Of a stretch of 64,000 bases of DNA, positions 11,601 through 20,711 are shown in pieces (positions within the stretch are counted from its first letter, which is position 1; the number at the start of each line of letters is the position of its first letter). Below the pieces are notes generated by a model, which saw only the letters and a program-made list of their open reading frames with translations, searched no databases and was not told the DNA's origin. The DNA lies in contig JAMJFZ010003581.1 of assembly GCA_026225945.1 (NCBI GenBank), positions 8,188,501-8,252,500 of the forward strand, written 5' to 3'. Both the position numbers and the translations under genes were made by a program. Origin of the DNA: Cricetomys ansorgei (lineage: Eukaryota > Chordata > Mammalia > Rodentia > Nesomyidae).

Positions 11601-14600
11601 TCCATAAGGCCATACCTCCTAATAGTGCCATTCCCTGTGATCCTTTGGGAGCCATTTTCATTAAAACCACCACAAGCTGTAAAAGGGGAGGACTTAAAAA
11701 AAATTACAAAGTAAAAACTTTTAGAAAAATAACCATTTCAAAATGTGTAAATAATATGCTGATATTCAGAAAACCTCCTGTGTGCAGAAATTAATTTTGG
11801 AATAGGAGACAAAGTATGTTACAAGTGTTACACAGAGTGATCCTCTTATGAGCCAAAGCAACAAAGGCGATTCAGGGAAGGAGCATGGCCTTAGGGAACC
11901 TCTGTGACCACACAAGTATCCACATGGGGCTCGCGCTGAGTTAAGGGCACTACCCATTGCGACCCACCTGTGTTTCTTCCTCCTCATTTAAGAGCAGCTG
12001 ACATCATGGCCATTTTCTCTGTTGATTGAAGGGAAATGAAAGGAAATGATTTTCAAGGAAGAGGGAGGTACTGCTTTCCCCCCAAATGATCTGATGATTA
12101 TAATTTCAATCATCTATATCAAGATATGTGACAGGCAGGGGACCTTATCTCCTAAGAGCGTGTGGAAGATGGAGGTTTGAGTACTTCCTGTCACTAAAAT
12201 AGGCCCCTGCCTCTTCACTTACATGTTAGCAGATACTGTCATCAGACAATCATATTCCGCTTCTGTAATAAATGATTCAAACACGCATTTCTATACTGGG
12301 GAATTTTATGACATTTTTATTATTTTTATATTACTATAAGAGTAATGTCGGTTTAAAATCTAAGGTCGTAAACCGAGTATGGCTGTAAATGCTTGTAACA
12401 CCAGCACTTGGGAGCCTTGCCAGGAGGATTAGGAGTTAAGAGCTAGTATGGGCTACTACGTGGTGAGACAGTATCTCAAAGATAAGAATAACAAGGGAAA
12501 CAAAGCAGAGGAAATAAAACTTAGGATAAAAAAGTTGACGTAAGCATAAATATTTGAAAAAAAGTCTCAAACCAGAGAAGACTACTTCTATCTTACTGTT
12601 TAATATACACCTAAAATGTAATCCTCCTTGGATACTGTTTGCTGGCCTTTGCAGTCTATCAACATTTCAGATATCATGGAATGTTTTATGAAGCATAATA
12701 ATATAATGCTTTGAATAAATATTGCATTCACATTTTCTGTCCCGTGTACGTCTACCCTCTGTCTTCACAGATGACTATGTCATTCATTTAAAAAAAAAAT
12801 GAGTTTTATGTTTGTGTACGTGTGTGTGTCAGTGAGAGTGTTTGTACATGAGTACAAGGCCCACAGGGGCCAGAAGAGGGTGTTGGATCCCCTAGGAGCT
12901 AGAGTTACAGGTGGTTGTGAGCTGCTGCATAGACGGTGGGCCCTAAATTCGGGTCATCCCAAGAACAGTGTGCATTTTTAAACTGCTAAGTCATCTCTGC
13001 AGTCCTGTCTTTTATTTTATTTATTTTAAGATACTTTTTTATGTTTGGTGCATCCCATGGATGCCTGGTAGGCACCTAGGCCTGAAGAAGGTATTGGATC
13101 CCCTGGAACTGGAGTGATAGGTTGTTGTGAGCCACCACGTGGGTGATGGGAGTGGAACCCAGGACCTCTGCAAGAACAACTGCTGAGTCCAGCCCCACAC
13201 ACTGTGTCTTTTATTTTTAAAAGTAGTTCCCTCGAGTTTCTTTACACCAAAAAAAGAAATATATTTAAAATATATATTTAATAAATATATTAAAATATAT
13301 ATTCTTATGCTTCTGTAAGTTTTATACAAATTCCGGCACTCTATACACACTTAGGTGTTTCAAATCGCTCACTAATGACACATTTTCTTTCTGTAGCACT
13401 GTCAGTGGCTACATCATTATTGCATTGCTTGATTAAAGTATAATTATTTAACTCATTTCCTACTTTTGGATATTTAGGCTGTTTGGAACAGTCTAGTGAC
13501 TTATCTTTCCATGAGTCAATGGCTATTTTTCAGGATGTATTGTTTAAAATTCTTTGCTAGGAGCTGGTCATGGTGGTACACACCTTTAATCCCAGCACTC
13601 AGAAGGCAAAGACAGACAATCTCTGTGAATTTGAGACCATCTTTGTCTACATAGTCTAAGCCAGCTAGGCCTTCATAGTAAGACTGTCTCAAAAAAAAAA
13701 AACAAAAAACTTCAGTAGACCTCTCTCTGTTTTTTTGAGACAGGTTTTCCCTCTGTAGCCCTGGCTGTCCTGGAACTCACTTTGTAGACCAGGCTGACCT
13801 TGAACTCACAGAGATCCACATGTCTCTGACTCCTGAGTACTGGGATTAAAGGCATGTACAAACTTTTATCTCTTACTTCCAAACAACTCCTGAAAAAAAG
13901 TCAAACTACTTTTCACATTTCCCAGTCCCAGCAATGACAGCGGCAGGTTAAAGGGGAACTAGTGCTGGAGAGATGGCTCAGCATTGAAGATTCCTTGCTC
14001 CGCCAGCCTGTGGACAGGAGTTCTGCTCCCAATACCCATGCAACAAACCGGGTACCCCAAGATCATTTAACTCTGGCTCTGAGGGACCAGATACCTTCCT
14101 GTGAATGCGTGCAGTCAGACACAAATAAAATGTTGAAAACCAAAATGAACTGTGAGCAAATTCCAAAGAGGTTGTTTTCAGTGATGAAGTTTCTGGATAT
14201 TACATACAAGAACAGAGAAGGCCTGGTGGAGTCGGGGTTTTGTGTTTGTGGAGGGAGGGGCTCAGTGCAAGGGAGCATGGATCCAAACTTGCTGGAAATG
14301 AGATGAGGCACAAGTTTTCGTCTTGCCTCTGACGTGGTATCTGGAATACGTCACGGCATCTTTAAGTCCATTTTCTCATCGCAAAAAGCACGAATACTTG
14401 GGGGGGGGGTTCTCTGAACATTTAATTTCTTTCCTGAAAGAATTTAGAGATATGGGGGAGTCTTTGTTGTATAAAACCAATATTTTTGTTTTATAACCAG
14501 CTTTGAGCTCAGAAGAAGTACAAGTTGAGCTTCTACTTAAGGTAGTCATGTTGTGAAGGGACAGACGCCCCTCTTCCTTATGCTCTTTCACTAATCTGCC

Positions 14601-16984
14601 CTTGGTTTCAGTAATGCCCAATCTAAATTCCTGTCCATCCCCCAGAGCAGTCTCTAAACTCCCATAGATGGCCTTTCACAAAACTCACTGAGAATTGAAG
14701 AGGGAATGTTAAAACTGGGAGAGATTCCTGTCTGCATAGTTACATGCTTGGCTTCTAAGCATCCAGGAGCTTGGATTTGGATGAGGTAGTGTCAGTCTGC
14801 AACAGTAGACAGAGACAAATGAACTTCCTACAAACAGCAAATTGGGAATGGGTATATGAGACCTGGTTCTTTGCGGTAGAGTGACTTAACAGATGGCAAG
14901 AAGGGAGGGAGTTCAAACACTGCCCCAGATCAGCCTTACTGATCTGGTCAGCCACCAGCAGCTGGCAGTCGGCTCCAAGTCAAAAACTGGTTTTTATTAG
15001 AAATTTCCCAGATTTCACTAAGTAAGAGCTTTGGTCATCGAGGTAAGATTGGCCAAGAATGAATACCTATCTGATCATTTCCTTCCTTTCTCTACAGCAA
15101 GCAAGCTACGGAGGAACCCAAGGAGTATGACCTGGAGACCTTGATAAACACAATCCCGGTGCACCTGAAAGACAATTTACGCAAAGACAACTTCCGTGAA
15201 GCATTTCAAGTACATGACAAGGAGATGTCAGGATATGTGGACAAAGAGGTGTTCTTTAAAATCTGTGACACTCTTAATGTTCCAGTCGATGACCCCTTGA
15301 TCAAGGAGGTCAGTATGAATTGTGGTTTGGTCTGATTTAAGAGACTTACAGGAATCAGATCTCCTGTTCTGTCCTGATGATAGAATTTCCCATATCGCAG
15401 CTTTCAACTTCCTTTTCTAAATTTTGCTGCAGGGTGTCTCTTAAGATGGGGCTGGGGACAGACAGCAGACAAGTCGCTAGACTAGCACGGCAAGTATGGA
15501 GGACAGAACAGGTGATCTTGAGGCACAAGCTTCCAAGAGGGGACCCAAAGATAAGTTAATAGAACAATACATTTGCAGGCTTTGAAGTTCTTCAAAGCCA
15601 GCCTATCAGTAGGACTAGCACAGAAACTGATAGGACCAATGACCAAGGCACTGAAGAGGCAGCATGGCTAGCTGCAGATGGTGGAGAAGGCCTGTAAGTC
15701 TTTCTTCTAGAATTTTCATGGTTGTTAAATAAGGGTATCATTTCTTTTATTCGTTATAAATCCCATTAGTCAGAAACCCCCTTGGAAGTCAGAACAAAAT
15801 TTTCCCCAACCTGGCCAGGACTCTAGCTTAGTATCAAGATGCTCATTGGTTAAAAACATGGAAGCCTTATTGACCTTGAAGATCTTTAAGCCAGAGGGAA
15901 TTTGGAAATTAAGGTTCATTTAGGAAATGGTTTCTTTTAAGTAACTAGGTTAGGATGGAAGGTTTTGTTTGGTCATTTTTGTTTGTTTATTTTTGTTATT
16001 TGAGACAGGGTTTCTCTGTAGTAAGTCTGGCTGTCCTGGAACTCACTCTGTAGATCAGGCTGGCCTCGAACTCACAGAGATCTGCCTGCCTCTGCCTCCC
16101 GAGTGCTGGGATTAAAAGCATGTGCCACCACTGCCAGGCTTGTTTGGTCTTTTTCAAGACAGAATGTTGACAAGGAGTAGGGAGGTTCAGAGAGAAGGGT
16201 ACTTGTTCATGTGGGCTAAATACCCATTTAACTCTAGAAGCTTTTGACTGACAATATGGCTAATTTTAAATTTTCAAGTCATTCATACTGTGTGATATGG
16301 GAGCAGACATGAGAGAGGAACTGCAGCCATTGGGAAGTGGGGGAGCAGGGGGTGAGTGAGGTAGATTTGCATGTCTTATAAAGACCACCACAGCTAATCA
16401 CTGTAACCCACCACTGTTGAGTCCAGGGGCCACTTTAAGCAGCGACATAAGCTAGATTTTTCTACTAGGTTGCAACAGCTGGAGCCTGCTATTTAAGGAG
16501 TTTTTAGTTCTTGGGAGGCGAAAGTAAGTATTCTGAAGCTGAGTCTGCTGGTACATGCTTGTATTCTCAACACTTGGGATGCAGAGGCAGGAGGATCGTG
16601 AGTTCAAGGCCGACTGAGGCTATGAAGTGAGATCCTGCCCAAAACGACAAAGAGAAAAGGGCCGAGTGCTTTGATAATCATAACAACGCCCTTATAAATG
16701 TGGATATTACAGCTGTGGTTTCACTATGTATAACATGGGGATTAATGTCTGACCTGCCTTCCAGGATCGCAGGATTATTTCAGAGTCAACTGAGGATATA
16801 AAAGCTGAACTTTGTTTGGGTTGGCAAAGACTGGGGCTCTTTATGCGTAAGCGTGCTCTGCAGTTAAGCCTAAGGAAACCCTGCATCACCCATCCTCTTC
16901 CTTGCCTTGCAGTTAATCAGGCTGTGCACCCATGGAGAAGGCAAGATTAACTACTACAACTTCACTCAAGCTTTCTTGAACTGA
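533..16984 (+). CDS. EFHC1: EFHC1 (myoclonin-1), C-terminal part: join of 5 exons 533-673, 2168-2381, 2973-3126, 15098-15308, 16913-16984
   Basis: Five exons splice in phase into 263 residues plus stop. Recognised from conserved peptides such as [46 protein letters not shown] and [14 protein letters not shown], and the EF-hand region near the C-terminus. The known protein is about 640 residues, so roughly the last 40% is here and the 5' exons lie left of the window. Family knowledge: EFHC1 is a microtubule-associated protein of cilia and flagella (an inner component of axonemal doublets) with three DM10 domains and a C-terminal EF-hand region; human variants have been linked to juvenile myoclonic epilepsy. 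The third DM10 domain spans the second and third exons here, and the EF-hand region the fourth. All introns are GT-AG. The gene faces TRAM2 tail to tail. Confidence 0.95.
1040..1265 (+). mobile_element. MaLR/ORR1-like LTR fragment
   Basis: Contains the pieces CATGGACTCTAACACTCTGGA, CCAACAAACCC and TATAAGTTTCCTTG, in the order seen in rodent MaLR LTR 3' halves. CpG-containing and diverged. The 5' end is unclear. Confidence 0.5.
1266..2167. other. EFHC1 intron stretch without recognised element
   Basis: Moderately GC-rich sequence after the LTR-like piece. No open frame looks protein-like, and I recognise no SINE or simple repeat. It may be the internal part of an old retroelement. Confidence 0.4.
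2168..2381 (+). CDS. EFHC1: EFHC1 coding exon, start of third DM10 domain
   Basis: 214 bp (71 codons plus 1 base). The acceptor TTTTAG precedes GAATCC; the donor is GAAG|GTAAGC. It encodes [17 protein letters not shown], then the DM10 core with [20 protein letters not shown] and the [11 protein letters not shown] end. In the family this is the most conserved part of the C-terminal half. The split valine codon is completed by the next exon. Confidence 0.94.
2594..2630. repeat. (TA)n microsatellite
   Basis: An alternating TA run with one interrupting CA, inside the 591-bp EFHC1 intron between two DM10 exons. Confidence 0.95.
2717..2848 (+). mobile_element. B1 SINE with 14-bp target-site duplication
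   Basis: Starts GGCTGTATATGGTGGCACAC and has the B1 core GGAGGCAGGTGGATCTC plus CAGGACAGCCAGGGC. Flanked by the perfect direct repeat AATTCACTAGTCTG at 2703-2716 and 2849-2862, which proves a retroposed insertion. Confidence 0.9.
2973..3126 (+). CDS. EFHC1: EFHC1 coding exon, end of third DM10 domain
   Basis: 154 bp (2 + 50 codons + 2). The acceptor CTCCTCAG is followed by TG, completing valine with the G of the previous exon; the donor is GAAGA|GTACGT. It encodes [20 protein letters not shown], the conserved closing motif of DM10 domains, followed by a polar linker ([16 protein letters not shown]) of low conservation before the EF-hand region. Confidence 0.94.
3185..3490 (-). mobile_element. 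B2/B3-like SINE relic, antisense
   Basis: Ends with GACCCACTGAGCCACCTCTC, the reverse complement of the tRNA-related B2/B3 head. The body is diverged. Confidence 0.55.
3805..3935 (+). mobile_element. B1/B4-like SINE relic
   Basis: TCTAGCACTCAGGAGGATC followed by TTCAAGGCCAGCCTCAGCTA and a second GCCAGCCTGAGCTATGTGAG. An old 7SL-type SINE with an internal partial repeat. Confidence 0.6.
4480..4585 (+). mobile_element. B1/B4-like SINE fragment
   Basis: Diverged core (TTTGACCCCAGCTTTCAGGA) ending GCAAGACCCTGTCTCAAA. Confidence 0.5.
5153..5201. repeat. (GA)n microsatellite
   Basis: An imperfect GA run inside the LTR, just after an 18-bp perfect palindrome CTCCATATATATATGGAG (5139-5156). Confidence 0.9.
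5520..5700 (+). mobile_element. B2 SINE with 15-bp target-site duplication
   Basis: Starts GGGGCTGGAGACGTGGCTCA, the tRNA-related B2 head, and ends in an A/T-rich AATAAATTATTTTTA tail. Flanked by AAAAGTGAGTCTTCC (5505-5519) and AAAAGTGGGTCTTCC (5701-5715), a 15-bp duplication with one mismatch. Inserted inside the LTR at 5123-5821. Confidence 0.92.
5948..6090 (-). mobile_element. B1/B4 SINE relic, antisense
   Basis: TTTTTTTGAGACAGGGTTGT ... CTCCTGCCTCCACCTCCCAA ... GGATTATGGACGTGTGTACC, a diverged reverse-complement B1. Confidence 0.75.
6297..6440 (+). mobile_element. B1 SINE
   Basis: CTGTGCTGGCTCACCCCTTC, GGGAGGCAGAGAGGCAGGTG and TTCGAGGCCAGCCTGGCCTA, then an A-rich tail. Confidence 0.85.
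7147..7312. repeat. purine-rich (GA/GGA)n tract
   Basis: About 165 bases of almost pure purine on the + strand, within an EFHC1 intron. It creates a long lysine/glutamate/arginine open frame that is not a gene. Confidence 0.9.
7505..7710 (+). mobile_element. B1-like plus ID-like SINE relics
   Basis: A diverged B1-type block (TTCAAGGCCAGCCCGAAGAA, TGTCTCAAAAACG) is followed directly by an ID-type block (AAAGATGTGGCTCGGAGGTA, GAGCACTCACCTAGCATGTG) and an A-rich tail. Confidence 0.65.
7785..7928 (-). mobile_element. B1 SINE, antisense
   Basis: TTTGAGACAGGGTTTCTCTG ... AGACCAGGCTGGCCTTGAAC ... CATGCACCACCGCCAGGC. Good full-length match, preceded by a TTTG-rich stretch. Confidence 0.92.
8448..8469. 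repeat. G22 homopolymer
   Basis: 22 consecutive G on the + strand in an EFHC1 intron. Confidence 0.9.
8890..9100 (-). mobile_element. B3-like SINE, antisense
   Basis: TGTATGGATGTTTTGCCTGC ... ATGGTTGTGAGCCATGCG ... GCTCTTAACCATCAAGCCG: a reverse-complement B3/B2-type element. Confidence 0.75.
9400..9622 (+). mobile_element. B2/B3 SINE
   Basis: AACTGGAGAGGTGGCTCGGC, GTTCCCAGCACACACATGGT, TTTTCTCTTCTGACCTCCAC, ending in AATAATCATACACGTTAAAT. Confidence 0.85.
9623..10849. other. EFHC1 intron stretch without recognised element
   Basis: Unique-looking intron sequence. The open frames here are short and overlap on both strands, with no protein family recognised. Confidence 0.5.
10850..11092 (+). 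mobile_element. B1/B4-like SINE relic with long A-rich tail
   Basis: CAGTCAGCCCCAGCTATATA and GAGATCCTGTGTCAAAAC followed by about 80 bases of AAACA-type simple sequence (11010-11092). Confidence 0.55.
11315..11674 (-). mobile_element. MaLR/ORR1-like solo LTR with 5-bp TSD
   Basis: Runs TGTCTCAGAG ... AAAACCACCACA, with the TG...CA ends expected of an LTR, and is flanked by the perfect direct repeat AGCTG at 11310-11314 and 11675-11679. The body (CACTTCCTCCAACAAGGACA, GGCAGGCAGCATGGCGG) is the reverse complement of the rodent MaLR LTR class. Complete solo LTR of 360 bp in the EFHC1 12-kb intron. Confidence 0.8.
11680..12378. other. EFHC1 intron stretch without recognised element
   Basis: No SINE, LTR or protein-like frame recognised in about 700 bases. 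Confidence 0.45.
12379..12490 (+). mobile_element. B1/B4 SINE relic
   Basis: CACCAGCACTTGGGAGCCTT and GTGAGACAGTATCTCAAAG, a strongly diverged B1. Confidence 0.6.
12792..13005 (-). mobile_element. B3-like SINE, antisense
   Basis: GGGGCCAGAAGAGGGTGTTG, GATCCCCTAGGAGCTAGAGT, TACAGGTGGTTGTGAGCTGC are all B3/B2 blocks in reverse complement. Confidence 0.8.
13030..13200 (-). mobile_element. second B3-like SINE, antisense
   Basis: TGGATCCCCTGGAACTGGAG, GGTTGTTGTGAGCCACCACG and GGAACCCAGGACCTCTGCAA. It lies directly after the previous copy in the same orientation, followed by an AT-rich stretch (13255-13305). Confidence 0.8.
13561..13711 (+). mobile_element. B1 SINE
   Basis: GGTCATGGTGGTACACACCT, TTTAATCCCAGCACTCAGAA and GACTGTCTC plus A-run. 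It forms an inverted pair with the next element. Confidence 0.85.
13728..13862 (-). mobile_element. B1 SINE, antisense
   Basis: TTTTTTGAGACAGGTTTTCC ... TGTAGACCAGGCTGACCTTG ... GGGATTAAAGGCATGTAC. Inverted relative to the copy 17 bases upstream. Confidence 0.9.
13961..14143 (+). mobile_element. B2 SINE
   Basis: AGTGCTGGAGAGATGGCTCA head, a GACAGGAGTTCTGCTCCCAA block and an AAATAAAATG tail. Confidence 0.85.
14144..15097. other. EFHC1 intron end, nothing recognised
   Basis: About 950 bases up to the EF-hand exon with no recognised repeat except a G9 run (14401-14409). The polypyrimidine tract for the acceptor is at about 15078-15095. Confidence 0.5.
15098..15308 (+). CDS. EFHC1: EFHC1 coding exon with EF-hand region
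   Basis: 211 bp (1 + 70 codons). The acceptor TCTCTACAG is followed by C, which completes the GA-C aspartate codon; the donor GAG|GTCAGT is less canonical but acceptable. It encodes a polar linker, then [19 protein letters not shown] and [17 protein letters not shown]. The loop [12 protein letters not shown] has Asp at position 1 and Gly at 6, but Glu at 3 and Val instead of Glu at 12, so it is a degenerate EF-hand. It is separated from the previous exon by a 12-kb intron. Confidence 0.93.
15975..16139 (-). mobile_element. B1 SINE, antisense, with 10-bp TSD
   Basis: TTTGAGACAGGGTTTCTCTG ... GATCTGCCTGCCTCTGCCTC ... CATGTGCCACCACTGCCAGG. The direct repeat TTGTTTGGTC at 15965-15974 and 16140-16149 marks the target-site duplication. 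Confidence 0.92.
16536..16660 (+). mobile_element. B1/B4 SINE
   Basis: TCTGCTGGTACATGCTTGTA, GGGATGCAGAGGCAGGAGGA, GTGAGTTCAAGGCCGACTGA and GAGATCCTGCCCAAAACG. Confidence 0.75.
16913..16984 (+). CDS. EFHC1: EFHC1 last coding exon with stop
   Basis: 23 codons plus TGA. The acceptor CCTTGCCTTGCAG is followed by TTA ATC AGG. It encodes [19 protein letters not shown] and ends AFLN-stop. The [10 protein letters not shown] segment is the second half of the EF-hand pair and matches the known C-terminus of the family. Confidence 0.94.
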   Translation, partial: LIRLCTHGEGKINYYNFTQAFLN

Positions 16985-17015
16985 CCTGAGTGGCAGAACG
17001 TGATATAAAATTTGG

Positions 17016-17097
17016 ACAGTGAACTGACGTTAAGAAATCTACTTTGTGTTTACCATACAGTGAACTGACGTTAAGAAATCTACTTTGTGTTTACCAT
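17016..17097. repeat. perfect 41-bp tandem duplication in the EFHC1 3'UTR
   Basis: Two identical 41-base units abut at 17016-17056 and 17057-17097, starting ACAGTGAACTGACGTTAAGA and ending TTTACCAT. They begin 32 bases after the stop codon and end before the poly(A) signal. Confidence 0.97.
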
Positions 17098-17160
17098 ACA
17101 AGCATTGACATCACTCCTGAAGTTGTATTTCTTTGTTTTTGGCTCTTCTATTTCACTATT

Positions 17161-17166
17161 ATTAAA
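17161..17166 (+). terminator. EFHC1 poly(A) signal (ATTAAA)
   Basis: ATTAAA, the commonest variant hexamer, lies 177 bases after the stop codon and is followed by TG/T-rich sequence (around 17177-17190). It is the first plausible cleavage signal downstream of the stop. Confidence 0.7.
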
Positions 17167-17686
17167 GTCTAAAGTAAATTGGTTTTTTAAAAGAATGGAA
17201 GACCGGTGCCTTATTTGGAGTGGCAGGGCTACCATGATAGGCAATCCTATAGTTAATTTATGGGACCCAGGAAGTTCTAGAATTCACCAAAAAAGTATCC
17301 CAAGGATGTCTATAAGGGTGTCTGGGATGAGGTTAACAGTTGAATTGCTAGACATGTAAAGCAGTCTGCCCTTCTTAACGTGAGAAGACCCCAAGCAGTA
17401 ATTTGAAAGCCCAAATAGAAACACAAACTGACTCACCCCTGAGTAAGAGAATCCCCTGCCCAGCCTTCAAACTGCCACATGGCCTTCTCTGGCCTTCAGA
17501 TGCAAATTTCCCATGTCCTGAGCCTGCAGTAACAGAGTGGAGTGGGACCCTCAGCTGCTTTCCAGCTTGCAGACTCAGCCTGCAGAAGCACTCACACGCA
17601 CCCACACCACACCACAGCATACACAATTAGTTTTCTGAATCCGGAAAGCTGAATACAGATGTAGAAGTTTTAAGAACAGAAGGAAT

Positions 17687-17841
17687 GGCCAGGCAGGTAG
17701 TAGAATGCTTTTAATCCCAGCACTTGGGAGGCAGAGGCAGGCGGATCTCTGCGAGTTCGAGGCCAGCCTGGTCTACAGAGTGAGTTCCAGGACAGCCAGA
17801 ATTACAACAGAGAAACCCTGTCTCGAAAAACAAAACACAAA
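17687..17841 (+). mobile_element. B1 SINE, well preserved
   Basis: TTTTAATCCCAGCACTTGGG, AGGCAGAGGCAGGCGGATCT, CTGCGAGTTCGAGGCCAGCC, GAGAAACCCTGTCTCGAAAA. CpG sites are retained, suggesting a fairly young copy. Confidence 0.95.
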
Positions 17842-18024
17842 ATAACAGAAGAAACGATAGACTTTTCTAGAAACATTTGGAATATTGTAAATAAAGTTCA
17901 CAGCAGCACTACTGCTGCTAGCCAAAGCCCTCACTACCTACAGACTTCCCTCAGTTGTGTAGGGAAATATACTACATGCTTCTCAAGAGTGTAATTCTAA
18001 GTCTATTTATAAAATAAAAACTGG

Positions 18025-18112
18025 GAGCATGAAGTCTTGCTCAGTGGTAAAGTTCTTTCCTAGTATATACAAGACCCTGCATTCAATTCCCAATTTCACC
18101 AAAAATAAAATC
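18025..18112 (+). mobile_element. ID-like SINE relic
   Basis: AGTCTTGCTCAGTGGTAAAG and AAGACCCTGCATTCAATTCC, a diverged tRNA-Ala-type ID element with an A-rich tail. Confidence 0.55.
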
Positions 18113-19008
18113 TTAAAAATGGAAAAGAAAATAGTGTGGTGAACATATTATAGTGCCCATTTTCATAAAATCTGTGTATTTACTGGGCTATCCTGTAAAT
18201 ATCTTTAGAAAGGAATTCTTTTTAGACGACCTCGCCTGGAGGTGTGTGGGGGGGCAGCAAGACTAATAGCATTTTCTGGTTGTCCAATGAGCTCTGATTG
18301 ACAGTCCAGGGCTGCTCTTCGATTGAAGACAGCCGTGCTAGATTCTTCCTTGCCACTGAAAATATGCAATGGTGAGGGTGTGCATCATAAAGGACCCTGA
18401 ATACCCACGTCCATTCAAAACTGCTAAGGGGGATCCTGGTTTTGCCTTTTGTGAAGAGCAAAGACACATCTAACAGGCTTGTTCAAGGAGTTCCTTTTCA
18501 GCTCTAGGTTATCTCAGGAAGAAACCATATTTTATTTCTTCCCATTATTTCTAGCTATTTAAAGTTTTATTTTTCAGGACTTAAAAAAAAATCTGTTTCA
18601 GTCTAAATTAGCCAAGCTTTTTCCTACCTGCCCCAACCAGTCTTGTCCCAGACCTGGGAGCCTTCAGGAGAGTGTGTGGTAGACAAGTGTAGTCCTTTGT
18701 CTGGCTCTTGTATCCTGTTTCTCATTTTCGGAATATGGAGGATGTGTTAAGGAAAAGAACCAAAAAGCTGGGGAAGCAATATATGATTTCAGTATTTAGT
18801 AATATAATTTGGAACCAGGGCTGGCTAAGAGGCACATGCCAAAGACTGGCTTGTTCTCACACACAGGGCATTTTTCTTGCGGGAGCACTTAGGTCATTTT
18901 CCATAGAAATCCTGTGTTGGCTCTGTTGTTAGGGAGGTCAATTCTTTTCCTTTAGACTTATTTTAAGTAAGAATCAGCCACCCCAAATAGCTTTCTAAAT
19001 TCCATAGG

Positions 19009-19262
19009 ACTGAGCCAGCGAGTTGGGTCTATGGGTAAGAGCTCTGACAGTCCGATGACCTGAGCTCAGATCCACGAAACCCAAGTAAAAGTCACTGCAG
19101 TCCCATCATCCACAGTCCTAGCGCTTGTACAGTGGAGACAAGAGCTTCCTCTGGAAGCCCAGAGGCCAGTTATCCCAAGGTTGTCCTCTGCTCTCCATTT
19201 GCACATCATTGCAGGCCCTCCCCTCACAAGCAAACACACACACACACTAAATAGTTTTTAAA
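19009..19262 (+). mobile_element. B3-like SINE with (CA)n
   Basis: GAGCTCTGACAGTCCGATGA, CCTGAGCTCAGATCCACG, ending ACACACACACACACTAAATA. Confidence 0.65.
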
Positions 19263-19537
19263 AGTTTATAAACTTGAGCAAGTTGAGCGATAATACCCAT
19301 GGTGTTCTGAAAGCCCCATGAGAAATCTTTCTCAACTATCTGCCCCCCTCCCCCCATAGAAGAGGAAAGCTCACAGAAGCTATGGCCTGCTCCTCAGCAT
19401 CCTTTCATAGATGTGTAGCATGTGAAATGCTTCTCAGTTTTTTTTTTTGTCATTAGCTCTGCGCTTCTTCTGAAATAGAGGTGTTCTCTTTTAGATCTTC
19501 TTTCTCCCCGTTGAAGCCGAAGCGTTCACACCGCCTC

Positions 19538-19905
19538 TGTCTTAGTACCCTATTGCTGTGAAGAGTCAGCATGGCTACAGCAACTCTTACAAAAGGAAGC
19601 ATCTCATTGGGACTTGGAGTGTCAGAGGTTTAGTCCATTGTTGTCACGGCAGAGGGCATGGTGGCACATAGGCAGATGTGATGTGGGGGAAGAAGCTGAG
19701 AGTTCTACCTCTGGATCCGCAGGCAACAGGAAGAGAGAGCCACTGGGCCTGGCTTGAGCTTCTGAAACCTCAAGACCCAATCCCAATGACAGTTCCTCCA
19801 ACAAGGCCACCCCTCCTAATCCTTCTCCTACTCCCTAATGACCAAGCATTCAAATATATGAGCCTACGGGGTCATTCCCATTCAAACCACTGTACCCTAC
19901 AATCT
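19538..19905 (-). mobile_element. MaLR/ORR1-like LTR
   Basis: TGTCTTAGTACCCTATTGCT start, CCTCCAACAAGGCCACCCCT, CAAGCATTCAAATATATGAG and GCCTACGGGGTCATTCCCAT. Same class as the 11315 element. I could not read a clean target-site duplication. Confidence 0.7.
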
Positions 19906-20711
19906 CAGTTCTGATCACTCATTTCTTATCTTTAACACAGATACCATACAGATAGATCTTTCTATTGCTCAGTATAGTGTCAAAGAGAAAGTGGTCTTAT
20001 GTAAGGTTGGCACATGCATATTTCACAAGCTTGCTTCCAATGCCTCACCTGGCATATTCCAAACTGACCCAGTATTGAGAAGATCTGATAACAAATATGC
20101 TGACAAGGTATGAGAGGTATTCATGAAAGACCAGGGCTGAAGGCATTTCTATGGAAGCATCACATTCACTGTTCACGAGTGTGGCAGCCATGAGATGCCA
20201 CTCAGTTCTGTGTGAGTCTGTCAAAACTGGCATGCATCTTGAGGCCTGGGCTCAGGTGATGGGGGGCTGCTAAGTGGTACCTGCAGTGAGCAAACACCCC
20301 TTCGAATAAACTACTGGTAAATGGAATCAGAATTAGCACTACCACTTATCACCTGCAGGGGCAGCACACTGGCAGTCACAGCTATCAGATTTAATTGAAA
20401 GATGTATTCAAGTCTGATAAGAATGGCTCATGGCTTCAGACAGAAAAAAAAAAAAGCTGCCCTGTGGGTAAAGACTGGTTTGGTGGTGAGTCACTGTTCA
20501 GTCTGGGGGATGTACCCCAAATACACCACTAGGGGGCCTTGAACATACTGTCCCGAATTAAGGGGCTGTACTCTGTATCTACAAGCTTTTAGGATATTGA
20601 GGACAAACAGGTAAAGAAGACTTCTCTAAATATTGTTTCCAAGGGCCCTGGGTACATGATTTTTAATATTCCATTGGCACACAGACACAAACACGTTCAT
20701 TAAGATCAATT

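Larger units (their letters stand above)
16985..17185 (+). other. EFHC1: EFHC1 3'UTR
   Basis: A short 3'UTR of about 200 bases, from the stop codon to a poly(A) signal ATTAAA at 17161-17166. The end is estimated at 15-25 bases past the signal. It contains a perfect 41-bp tandem duplication (17016-17097). No competing AATAAA is seen between the stop and this signal. Confidence 0.75.
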
